Shown piece after piece: positions 8,281 through 16,792 of a stretch of 45,550 nt of DNA. A model generated the notes under the pieces. That model was not told where the DNA came from and searched no databases. It saw nothing but the letters and a program-made list of their open reading frames with translations. Numbering within the stretch: the stretch's first letter is position 1; every line of letters starts with the position of its first letter. The DNA lies in NCBI GenBank assembly GCA_045561735.1, contig JBJKXC010000015.1, positions 1-45,550 on the forward strand, written 5' to 3'. The DNA is from UBA3537 sp045561735. Its GTDB lineage: Bacteria > Bacteroidota > Bacteroidia > Flavobacteriales > Flavobacteriaceae. The position numbers and the translations under genes were made by a program.

Positions 8281-11200
8281 ATGATCAAATTAAAATCATT
8301 ATTTTTTATTTTTTTTGGTGTATTTATATTAAATGCACAATCCATAAGAATCAATGAGGTCGTTTCCTCGAACTCTGTTTATTTTGATGAAGATGGAGAC
8401 AGCCCGGATTGGTTTGAACTTCACAATTTTGGAACGCAAAATGTGTCTTTAGAAAATTGGACTATTTCTGACGACTTGGAAACGCTTGACATGTGGACCT
8501 TCCCTAGTATCACACTAGCACCAGACGAGTATTTATTGGTTTGGGCATCTGGAAAAGACCGTAATATAGAGACCTATTCTAGAACATTAATAAACCAAGG
8601 AGATATTTTTAAATATGACATTCCAGATGCAGAACCAAGTCCAAGCTGGAAAAATTTAAACTTTAATGTTTCAAGTTGGTCTAGTGGAGCTAGTGGGTTT
8701 GGATATGGTGACGGAGACGATAATACTTCTATTCCTTGGGGTACGAAGTCTTTGTATTTTAGACGAAATTTTGATATTAACAGCATCGAAGATATACAGT
8801 CTTTAATTTTAGATATAGACTATGATGATGCATTTGTAGCATACATTAATGGAGTTGAAGTGGCACGTGCCAACATAGCAGGTGTACCCCCTCCCTACAA
8901 CTCAGATGATATTTCTACAGAGCATGAGGCGCAAATCTATGTTGGAGGTCTGCCTGATCGGTTCACGATTTCTGATTTTAGTTCTATTTTGATTGAAGGT
9001 GAAAACGTTTTAGCGATTCAGGCACACAACATAAGTGATACTTCATCAGATTTTACAATCATTCCATTTTTATCCGCAATTTACATGGCTCCTAATAGCT
9101 CTGGAATTGATCCACCAGAAATTTTAAACTTAAGTGATGAAAACCCCTTCCATACAAATTTTAAAATTTCAACAGATTCTGAAACGTTAACGCTATCAAA
9201 TAATATTGGAAATGTTATTGACCAAATAATTATTGAAGGATTACCGCCTAATACTTCTGTTGGTATATCAAATGTTACTCAAAATGTCGTTAGCTATTTA
9301 CAAACAACACCTGGATATCAAAATGATGACCAAGAATTTTTAGGAACTATCCAAAATGAAGTTATTTTTTCTCAGAGTGGTGGAATTATAGAAAATCCCT
9401 TCAATCTATCTTTATCTGGAAATACGCCAAATCAACACATTCGATATACAACTGATGGAAGCGCTCCGCAATTATCCTCAGCGGAATATATGTGGCCTAT
9501 TGCAATTTCACAAAACAAAAGCGTAAGAGCTGGAATTTTCTCAAACACTAATAATTATTTACCCTCAAAAGTTTCAACGGAATCTTATGTTTTCGGAGCC
9601 AATCACAACATGGATGTTATGTTACTAACAGTTGACCAAGAGGATTTTTTTGATGACGACAGTGGTATTTACGTCTTTGGCCCGGAAGGAACTTTTGATA
9701 CATGGCAACCATACTTTGGGGCTAATTTTTGGGAAGATTGGGAACGCCCAATTCAGTTTTCTTTTTATAAAAATAACAGTAATGAGTTTGCTAAATTTAA
9801 TGCAGGTGTAAAAATTTTCGGAGGTTGGAGTCGGGGTCAGAACGGACAACGCTCCCTTGCGATTTATGCAAGAGGTCAATATGGTGATTCTGAGTTTGAA
9901 CACTCCTTTTTTGACAATATTCCATATAACAAATTTCAAGCATTTGTTTTGAGAAGTTCTGGACAAGACTGGTTGAGATCTAATATTAAAGATATTATGC
10001 TTACCAGTTTAATGCGAGGCTCAGGTTTAGATTTTCAGGAACATAATCCTGTTGCAACGTATATTAACGGAGAGTATTGGGGCTTCTACAACATGCGAGA
10101 AAAGACCAATGAACACATGCTCGCCTCTAAACACGGAGTTGATGCTGAAAATATCACACTATTAACACTTAATGCTGAAATTATTGAAGGCGATAACAGT
10201 GAATACAATGCATTAATTGATTATATTGAAACAACCGATTTATCAAATGATTCAAATTTTGAATACGTAAGAGAAAGAATAGATCTCAAACAATACGCCT
10301 TATATCAAACCACCAATATATTTATAAATAATACGGATTGGCCAGGCAATAATATTAAATTTTGGAAACACCCTGACACAAAATGGCGTTGGATTATGTA
10401 CGATACTGATTTTGGCTTTGGACCCTGGTGGAACTGGGGTAATTTCAATGAAAATACACTTGAATTTGCTCTGAATCCCAATGGCCCAGGTTGGCCAAAC
10501 CCACCTTGGTCGACCCTTCTTTTCAGAAAATTAATAACCAATATTAGCTTTAGAAATCAGTTTATCAATCGCTATGCTGATGAACTAAATACACGTTTTT
10601 TAAGCAGCAATGTCATCCAGCACATTGATGAAATATACGCTACGATTCAGCCGGAGCTTAATGCACATTTCGAGCGTTGGAAAGATGATCCTTCGGTAGG
10701 TTATCAAATTACAGATGTTAATGGTCATATAGGATTCTACCGTTGGGCAATGATGAATTTCGCCAGTGAAAGGCCTTCCATTGTGAAAGAGCACATAAAA
10801 GATCAATTTAACCTTCCTAACTTCCATCCAATAACCATTACGAATGAGGATATCAGCAAAGGCAAGGTTAAAATTAATGATAACCTAAATATTCAAGAAC
10901 TATCATGGACAGGAGATTATTTTGAAACAGTACCCATAAAGCTTGAAGCCATTGCAGAAGCTGGATACGAGTTCTCACATTGGAGCGGTGACTTATATTC
11001 CACACAAAAAACCATAAACATTTATTTATCAGGATCCTTTGAAATTACTCCAAATTTTAGTTCTATCGCTAGTTCTCTAGTCATAAACGAAATTAATTAC
11101 CGATCAAGCGATGATTTTAACCCTGACGATTGGATCGAATTATACAATCCCATGACATTCTCTGTTGATGTTTCAAATTGGCAAATAAAAGACAGCGACG

Positions 11201-11784
11201 ACACACATATTTTTGTCATTCCAGAGGGGATACAAATTCAAGATAACGGCTTTTTGATAGTGGTTAAAGATGAATCGGATTTTATAAGTGTATTCCCCGA
11301 CATTCCATACATTGGAGAATTGGGTTTTGGGCTTGGAAAAACAGATTCAGTAAGACTTTATAACTCTGAAGGTACATTAATAGATGAAGTTGCATTTGAA
11401 TCCGAAACGCCATGGCCAAGTTGTGCGGATGAAACTGGAAACACATTAGAGTTAAAAACCCCAGATTTAGACAATTTATTGGCAGAAAATTGGGATTGTA
11501 TTAATGAAAATGGAAGTCCTAATGCCATAAACAGTGATGGGCTTACAAATTCAGACAAAAATCATAACATAATTAAAATTTACCCAAATCCAGTAAAGGA
11601 AAATCTATATATTAGTGGAAAGAGCTCAAATTACTCTGTTGAAATCTTATCATTGCTCGGTCAAAATTTGATGAAAGTTAATAACACGAACATGGTTGAC
11701 CTTAGTTTACTAAATAAAGGTATTTATATTATTAAAATTGAAAATAAAGGCGTCTCTTCTACATTTAAATTTATAAAACAATAA
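8281..11784 (+). CDS. CotH-kinase domain surface protein with lamin-tail domains and T9SS signal
   Basis: Large secreted protein of 1167 residues. Order: signal peptide (1-20); lamin-tail domain (about 20-95, starts SIRINEVVSS); a beta-sandwich stretch (about 120-265) like those often linked to CotH; a chitobiase/hexosaminidase C-terminal-type repeat (about 368-436, RYTTDGSAP); CotH kinase-like domain (about 440-850) with INGEYWGFYNMREK and the acidic YDTDFGFG motif (Asp708, Asp710); a second lamin-tail domain (about 933-1050); and a type A type IX secretion sorting domain (about 1097-1167, KIYPNP and ending KFIKQ). CotH proteins of Bacillus spores are known protein kinases; the target here is unknown. 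It sits 42 bp after the FGE gene and 22 bp before the permease gene. Cell-surface attachment or release by T9SS is expected; a link to glycan degradation is inferred from position only. Confidence 0.9.
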   Translation: MIKLKSLFFIFFGVFILNAQSIRINEVVSSNSVYFDEDGDSPDWFELHNFGTQNVSLENWTISDDLETLDMWTFPSITLAPDEYLLVWASGKDRNIETYSRTLINQGDIFKYDIPDAEPSPSWKNLNFNVSSWSSGASGFGYGDGDDNTSIPWGTKSLYFRRNFDINSIEDIQSLILDIDYDDAFVAYINGVEVARANIAGVPPPYNSDDISTEHEAQIYVGGLPDRFTISDFSSILIEGENVLAIQAHNISDTSSDFTIIPFLSAIYMAPNSSGIDPPEILNLSDENPFHTNFKISTDSETLTLSNNIGNVIDQIIIEGLPPNTSVGISNVTQNVVSYLQTTPGYQNDDQEFLGTIQNEVIFSQSGGIIENPFNLSLSGNTPNQHIRYTTDGSAPQLSSAEYMWPIAISQNKSVRAGIFSNTNNYLPSKVSTESYVFGANHNMDVMLLTVDQEDFFDDDSGIYVFGPEGTFDTWQPYFGANFWEDWERPIQFSFYKNNSNEFAKFNAGVKIFGGWSRGQNGQRSLAIYARGQYGDSEFEHSFFDNIPYNKFQAFVLRSSGQDWLRSNIKDIMLTSLMRGSGLDFQEHNPVATYINGEYWGFYNMREKTNEHMLASKHGVDAENITLLTLNAEIIEGDNSEYNALIDYIETTDLSNDSNFEYVRERIDLKQYALYQTTNIFINNTDWPGNNIKFWKHPDTKWRWIMYDTDFGFGPWWNWGNFNENTLEFALNPNGPGWPNPPWSTLLFRKLITNISFRNQFINRYADELNTRFLSSNVIQHIDEIYATIQPELNAHFERWKDDPSVGYQITDVNGHIGFYRWAMMNFASERPSIVKEHIKDQFNLPNFHPITITNEDISKGKVKINDNLNIQELSWTGDYFETVPIKLEAIAEAGYEFSHWSGDLYSTQKTINIYLSGSFEITPNFSSIASSLVINEINYRSSDDFNPDDWIELYNPMTFSVDVSNWQIKDSDDTHIFVIPEGIQIQDNGFLIVVKDESDFISVFPDIPYIGELGFGLGKTDSVRLYNSEGTLIDEVAFESETPWPSCADETGNTLELKTPDLDNLLAENWDCINENGSPNAINSDGLTNSDKNHNIIKIYPNPVKENLYISGKSSNYSVEILSLLGQNLMKVNNTNMVDLSLLNKGIYIIKIENKGVSSTFKFIKQ

Positions 11785-11806
11785 TTAAAAGTTTAGTTTC
11801 TATAAT

Positions 11807-13180
11807 ATGAAGGTTTTAAATAACATAGAAAAATTATTTAAATCTTACATACCAAATTCATTTACCATTGCGGTATGCCTAACCTTGATAACAATCTTCT
11901 GTGCTTTTATATTTACCAATAGTGAAAGTGAAATAGGTTATTTATTAGAAATATGTTCATATTGGGAAAATGGATTATGGGACAATTCACTTTTGGTTTT
12001 TGCCTATCAAATGATTTTAATTTTAATTCTTGGGCATATACTAGTGCTCAGTTCACCTGTCAGTTATTTGATAAACAAATTAACCATCAGAATTAAATCA
12101 TCGTCTCAAGCAGTAATTATTTTATCTACAGTCACACTATTTGCAGCATTTTTTAACTGGGGTTTTGGCTTAATTTTAGGAGCAATATTTACAAGAACTA
12201 TCGGAGAACACTGTAAAAAAAACAATATTAAAATCTATTATCCTTTGTTAGGAGCAGCTGGATATGTGGGTTTAATGGTTTGGCATGGTGGAATAAGTGG
12301 TTCTGCTCCAATAAAAGCCTCAGAAAAAAACCATATTAAAGAATTGATGACAGGTGTTACTGATGATACTATCATAAATAGTTTACCAAGTACAATTGGA
12401 TTAAATGAAACTGTCTTTAGCACTTCTAATTTAGTCACCTATGGATTTATATTTGTTATCATTCCACTAGTATTCTGGTTGATAAATAAACTAGTAAAAC
12501 CAAAAGACTATGAACTTGAAATTTATGATCGAGATGTAATAATCAAACACAATGATGTTCATTTAAAAATTGATAAATCAAAGACTGTCGCATATATCTT
12601 TGGGGTTTTTATTTTAATAACTTTATTTTTTGTCCATAGTGATAAAATCTTAAGCCTGGAAATTTCTCCAAACATATTAAATTTATTCATGCTTGGATGT
12701 GCTATTATAATGCATCAAAATTTTATTTCTTTCCTGTCAGCTTTAAAAAATGCAATTAGTGGCGCAGCAGGAATTTTAATACAATTCCCTCTTTATTTTG
12801 GGATAATGGGTATTATGAAACAAAGTGGTTTAGTTTTATTGATGTCAGAGTTTTTTATTTCAATATCAAACCAAACGACATTACCAATTTACACTTTGAT
12901 AAGTGCTGGGATAGTGAATATATTAGTACCAAGTGGTGGAGGTCAATGGGCTATACAAGGGCCTATTATGATTGATGCTGCTCTTAATTTAGGAGTTCCA
13001 ATACAAAAAGTAATAATGGCTTTAGCTTACGGAGATCAATTAACAAATATGCTTCAACCTTTTTGGGCATTGCCCCTACTGGCTATAACTGGCTTGAAAG
13101 CTAAAGACATTTTACCTTTTACTTTGATTGCAATGGTTGTAGGGGGGGTGATTTTTATTACCAGCCTTATTATTATTTAA
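11807..13180 (+). CDS. Short-chain fatty acid permease, AtoE family
   Basis: Inner-membrane transporter of 457 residues with about ten or more hydrophobic segments. The family features visible are the N-terminal region with SYIPNSFTIAV, the FNWGFGLILGA segment, the GLMVWHGGISGSAP loop, and the late PSGGGQWAIQGP and QPFWALPLLA segments, all characteristic of the AtoE/short-chain fatty acid transporter family. In E. coli AtoE serves acetoacetate and short-chain fatty acid uptake. It follows the CotH gene by 22 bp and is probably the last gene of the plus-strand operon. Its stop overlaps the alkaline phosphatase stop by 4 bp on the other strand. Acetate released from an acetylated glycan is one possible substrate, but nothing in the sequence proves this. 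Confidence 0.9.
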   Translation: MKVLNNIEKLFKSYIPNSFTIAVCLTLITIFCAFIFTNSESEIGYLLEICSYWENGLWDNSLLVFAYQMILILILGHILVLSSPVSYLINKLTIRIKSSSQAVIILSTVTLFAAFFNWGFGLILGAIFTRTIGEHCKKNNIKIYYPLLGAAGYVGLMVWHGGISGSAPIKASEKNHIKELMTGVTDDTIINSLPSTIGLNETVFSTSNLVTYGFIFVIIPLVFWLINKLVKPKDYELEIYDRDVIIKHNDVHLKIDKSKTVAYIFGVFILITLFFVHSDKILSLEISPNILNLFMLGCAIIMHQNFISFLSALKNAISGAAGILIQFPLYFGIMGIMKQSGLVLLMSEFFISISNQTTLPIYTLISAGIVNILVPSGGGQWAIQGPIMIDAALNLGVPIQKVIMALAYGDQLTNMLQPFWALPLLAITGLKAKDILPFTLIAMVVGGVIFITSLIII

Positions 13181-14304
13181 TTTTTCCAATTGGTAATTTT
13201 CAATATTTTATAAAAAATATCTGTGTTATCATAAATTCCTTTAAATTCTTCAGACCCAGGTCCATAAGCAAAAACAGGTATTAAAGTGGCAGAATGTCCT
13301 CCAGTTGAAAAACTTGGATCAATGGTTCGATAATCATTATGAATGTTCCCATTGACATCTGTATATTTTTTTCCTGAGAGTGTAAAACCTCCTGTTTCAT
13401 GATCGGAAGTTACAATAACCAAAGTTTGTCCATCTTTTTCTGCGAAATCTAGAACGGCTCCTATTGTTTCATCAAAATCTATAAGCTCAGAAATTAAATA
13501 TTCAGCATCATTTGCATGTCCGCCCCAGTCAACTTGAGAACCCTCCGACATTATGAAAAAAGGTTGGTTATTCTGATTTAAAAATTCAATTCCTAGCAGC
13601 GTTGCATTCTTTAAAAAATCGCCTCTTCCATCAAGCATCTTAGGCATGGATTTATCTGCTAAAAGGTAGGCTAATTTGTTTTTATTCTCAACAGTTTTAA
13701 ATTTATCTAATTCTTTGGTGTTCAACGTAAAACCTTTGGAGCCCAAGACTTCAAATAGGTTTTGACGCTCTTCTCCTTGAACAAAAAAATCTATCCCCCC
13801 TCCTGCAAAAAAATCCACATCAGACTCAGAAAGCTGTTTTGCAATTTCGTTTTCTTGGTTACGACTTACCACATGGGCATAAAAGGATGCTGGAGTGGCA
13901 TGGGTGATTGAAGACGTCGAAATAATTCCAGATTTAACGCCTTTCGAAGAGGCGATTTCAACAAGGTTTTCAACCCTTGTGAAATCATCCAAAACTCCGA
14001 TGGCACCGTTGTATGTTTTTTTTCCAGTTGCGAAGGCTGTACCACAGGCCGCAGAGTCGGTAATATGACTGTCCGAAGAATGAGTTTGAATGAGTCCAAT
14101 GTGCTTAAAACGGGAATAATGAACCGAACTATCTTTAAAGTAATAAGCTGAGGAAATTTGCGAAAGTCCAGCACCATCGCTAATTAAAAAAATGACATTT
14201 TTTGGAGATGAACTTGAAGCTTTTAAAACAGCTGTATTATTACAATTTGTGAGCAAAAAAATACTGAAAAGTATGGATTTTAGGGAAAACTTTTTCATTG
14301 ACAA
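13177..14304 (-). CDS. Alkaline phosphatase (PhoA family) lipoprotein
   Basis: Phosphomonoesterase of 375 residues, probably in the periplasm or at the outer membrane. The N terminus is a lipoprotein signal with FLLTNC and Cys21 as the lipidation site; the start could also be Met3. Motifs of the alkaline phosphatase superfamily are NVIFLISDGAG with metal ligand Asp43, ITDSAACGTAFATG with nucleophile Ser84, the metal-binding SEGSQVDWGGHAND segment, SDHETGG, and GGHSAT near the C terminus. It is convergent with the permease gene with a 4-bp overlap of stop codons and no terminator hairpin between them. No phosphate-box-like element is recognisable upstream. It could serve phosphate scavenging independently of the glycan locus. 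Confidence 0.95.
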   Translation of the reverse strand: MSMKKFSLKSILFSIFLLTNCNNTAVLKASSSSPKNVIFLISDGAGLSQISSAYYFKDSSVHYSRFKHIGLIQTHSSDSHITDSAACGTAFATGKKTYNGAIGVLDDFTRVENLVEIASSKGVKSGIISTSSITHATPASFYAHVVSRNQENEIAKQLSESDVDFFAGGGIDFFVQGEERQNLFEVLGSKGFTLNTKELDKFKTVENKNKLAYLLADKSMPKMLDGRGDFLKNATLLGIEFLNQNNQPFFIMSEGSQVDWGGHANDAEYLISELIDFDETIGAVLDFAEKDGQTLVIVTSDHETGGFTLSGKKYTDVNGNIHNDYRTIDPSFSTGGHSATLIPVFAYGPGSEEFKGIYDNTDIFYKILKITNWKN

Positions 14305-14381
14305 TGTAAAGACTATTAATTACAATATTACCAATTATAAATTAAAGAAAATTTAATTCAATTTGAACAAATTATTAATTA

Positions 14382-15230
14382 TCAACGTCTCATTCTATTG
14401 TTCCTAAATTCTACCATCTTGTTTTGAATCAAATCTTGATATTCTGCTTTGGCAAGCACATCCCCTTTTCTTGGAGCTTTTATTTCAATTTTTTCTACTG
14501 GGTTTAAAATAATTTTAGTACATAACATGGTTGTATCTCCAGCACTTACTTCTAAAATCAGTCCCGGTAGTCCCCAATAATCTGAGGGACCGTGACGCAC
14601 TGGAATTTGCAGTGTATACCAAGCTTCAACTTTCGTTATATCGACTTGTGTTTCGACAACTTCGCTGTTTTCAGCACCATCGTCAGGCTTACGCATACGA
14701 CTCCATGAAAAGGAATACCACAATAAATCATCTGTTGGGATGAATGTGGTGGCTTTATAACATGTGTATTCCCCTATTTTCTTTGTGGTACTGCCCAAGG
14801 TCCACTCCATAGGTTGAAGTACGTCTTTAATTAAAAATTTCTTGCCGTAAAATTCTTGCTGCTGAATTTGTGAATTGGTTTTCAAATTCTTATAGTTTTC
14901 TCCTGCAGCAAAGTTTTTGCCCCAGGAATCTGTAGCCCCAGAAATCGCATCTAACTGTTCTTCTTCAATAAACAAAGAGGCTTCTTTATTGAACGTCAAT
15001 GTAAATTCTTTTTCCAGACGATTTTTGAGGCGAAGCGCAATAGCTTTTTTTTGTGCCTCACTCATTCGGGCGCCCCAGCGCCCCAATTCTAATCTTGATT
15101 TTGACATATAGACAGCTTGTCCTTGAAAGTCTTTAATTTCAAGTTCTGGAGCACTCCCTAAAATAAAGGGAATTGACAAAAAACAAATAATTTTGAAAAA
15201 GTTAGTAATCATAAATACATTATGAAACAA
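14382..15230 (-). CDS. GLPGLI family protein
   Basis: Exported protein of 282 residues from a family found almost only in Bacteroidota, with no established biochemical function. The signature that names the family is visible as WGLPGLILEVSAGD in the C-terminal third, preceded by PVRHGPSDYW. The chain has an N-terminal hydrophobic segment consistent with a signal peptide; Met7 (MITNFFKI) is an equally good start. It carries many charged residues but no catalytic motif I recognise. It stands between the alkaline phosphatase gene (77 bp downstream) and gltD (94 bp upstream), on the same strand as both, and is probably a separate unit because both gaps are AT-rich. Related proteins often sit beside TonB-dependent receptors, but no such gene is visible here. 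Confidence 0.85.
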   Translation of the reverse strand: MFHNVFMITNFFKIICFLSIPFILGSAPELEIKDFQGQAVYMSKSRLELGRWGARMSEAQKKAIALRLKNRLEKEFTLTFNKEASLFIEEEQLDAISGATDSWGKNFAAGENYKNLKTNSQIQQQEFYGKKFLIKDVLQPMEWTLGSTTKKIGEYTCYKATTFIPTDDLLWYSFSWSRMRKPDDGAENSEVVETQVDITKVEAWYTLQIPVRHGPSDYWGLPGLILEVSAGDTTMLCTKIILNPVEKIEIKAPRKGDVLAKAEYQDLIQNKMVEFRNNRMRR

Positions 15231-15324
15231 TAATATAACAAACCAAACAATTTTGTGTTTTATTTACCAAAAAATTAACAGAGCTAATTAATTAGTAAAT
15301 TAAAAAAACTGTTAGGTATAATGA

Positions 15325-16791
15325 TTACAATCTTGGAAGATCATTATCATCCTTTAGGGGTAAGTCAGAATGTCCCATAAGATAAGTGTCAATATGATGA
15401 GCGGCTTGTCTGCCCTCAGAAATAGCCCATACAATGAGAGACTGTCCTCTGCGAATGTCCCCTGCAGCAAAAACACCCTCTACATTGGTTTTATAATCTT
15501 TGGTGGTGGCTTTGACATTGGTTCTAAAATCAGTTTCTAATCCAAGTTGTTTAACAATAGGTGTTCCTGGGCCTGTAAACCCTAGAGCTAAAAGTACTAA
15601 ATCACAAGGCCATGTTTTTTCAGTACCAGGAAGTTGTTTAAGTTGAGGGCGTCTTCCTTCTTCAAAAATCCACTCTACTTCACAAGTAACAAGACCGGTT
15701 AAGTTCCCTTCATCATCACCAATAAATTCTTTAGTTGAAATACTCCAAAATCGCTGAACACCTTCCTGGTGTGAAGAACTTGTCTTCATTTTCATGGGCC
15801 AAAATGGCCAGGGTTGGTTGGCAGGACGCCCATTTGTTGGTTTGTCTAAGATTTCAAAATTTATAACGGATTTTGCGCCATGACGATTTGAAGTTCCTAT
15901 GCAATCCGAACCTGTATCTCCACCACCAATAACAATGACATTTTTATCAGTGGCTTGTATAATTTCTTCAAAAGATCTATTACCATCAACGTATTCATTA
16001 TTTAGCTTTAAAAAATCCATTGCTTGAACCACTCCTTTTAAATCGGCACCTTTAACAGGAAGCTTGCGACGCTCAGTTGCTCCCCCGCAAAGTAATAATA
16101 CATCATAATCAGATTTTAAAGTTTCAATAAAAACATCAACACCAACCTCTGTGTTGGTTTTGAACATGATGCCTTCTTGTTCTAAAATTTCAATACGACG
16201 GTCTATAATTTGTTTTTCAAGTTTAAAATCTGGAATACCGTAGCGTAAAAGCCCACCCACTTTTGAGTCTCTTTCATAAACCGTCACAGAATGACCAACT
16301 CGATTTAGTTGCTGAGCAGCAGCCAAACCAGATGGTCCAGAGCCTACGATGGCAACAGTTTTTCCTGTGCAACCTATGGGCTTTTGGGCTTTAATCCATC
16401 CCTTGTCGAAAGCAACCTCAACAATATTTTTTTCAATATTTTCTATAGAGACAGGATCTTCATTTATACCCAAAACACAAGCTTGCTCGCAGGGTGCTGG
16501 ACAAAGACGCCCAGTAAATTCTGGAAAGTTATTTGTTGAATGTAAAATTTTAGCCGCTTTTTCCCAATTCCCCAGATAGACATTATCGTTAAAGTCAGGA
16601 ATTAAATTTCCTAAAGGGCAACCGCTATGACAAAACGGTATACCGCAATCCATACATCGTGCCCCCTGAGATTTGAGGGTCTTTTCGTCTAGTGGAATGG
16701 TAAATTCTCTATAATTTTTTATACGGTTTTTAACCTTATCATAAGACTCATCTACGCGCTTGTATTCCAAAAATCCAGTAACTTTTCCCAT
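15325..16791 (-). CDS. gltD: Glutamate synthase (NADPH) small subunit
   Basis: Beta subunit of GOGAT (488 residues). It passes electrons from NAD(P)H through FAD and two 4Fe-4S clusters to the large subunit, which makes two glutamates from glutamine and 2-oxoglutarate. The N-terminal cluster region shows CMDCGIPFCHSGCP and GRLCPAPCEQAC, the cysteine sets expected for this subunit. The FAD-binding dinucleotide fold is VAIVGSGPSGLAAAQQL, and the NADPH-binding fold is VIVIGGGDTGSDC. GVFAAGDIRRGQSLIVWAI near the C terminus is the second FAD segment. The gene begins one base after the gltB stop, so the two are translationally linked. Length and motifs match the bacterial family closely. Confidence 0.98.
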   Translation of the reverse strand: MGKVTGFLEYKRVDESYDKVKNRIKNYREFTIPLDEKTLKSQGARCMDCGIPFCHSGCPLGNLIPDFNDNVYLGNWEKAAKILHSTNNFPEFTGRLCPAPCEQACVLGINEDPVSIENIEKNIVEVAFDKGWIKAQKPIGCTGKTVAIVGSGPSGLAAAQQLNRVGHSVTVYERDSKVGGLLRYGIPDFKLEKQIIDRRIEILEQEGIMFKTNTEVGVDVFIETLKSDYDVLLLCGGATERRKLPVKGADLKGVVQAMDFLKLNNEYVDGNRSFEEIIQATDKNVIVIGGGDTGSDCIGTSNRHGAKSVINFEILDKPTNGRPANQPWPFWPMKMKTSSSHQEGVQRFWSISTKEFIGDDEGNLTGLVTCEVEWIFEEGRRPQLKQLPGTEKTWPCDLVLLALGFTGPGTPIVKQLGLETDFRTNVKATTKDYKTNVEGVFAAGDIRRGQSLIVWAISEGRQAAHHIDTYLMGHSDLPLKDDNDLPRL

Positions 16792-16792
16792 C

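Noticed and set aside
10422..10440. A third ACCC-N11-GGGT match resembling the gltB/porin dyads
   Set aside because: It lies within the CotH coding sequence over the conserved FGFGPWWNWG segment, where Trp (TGG) and Gly codons explain the G runs. It shows that the four-base arms can occur by chance, which lowers confidence in copy 1 more than in copy 2.
15260..15324. AACAG...CTGTT and CTAATTAATTAG symmetries downstream of gltD
   Set aside because: The arms are short, AT-rich and without a good T run in the right place; not convincing as a gltBD terminator.
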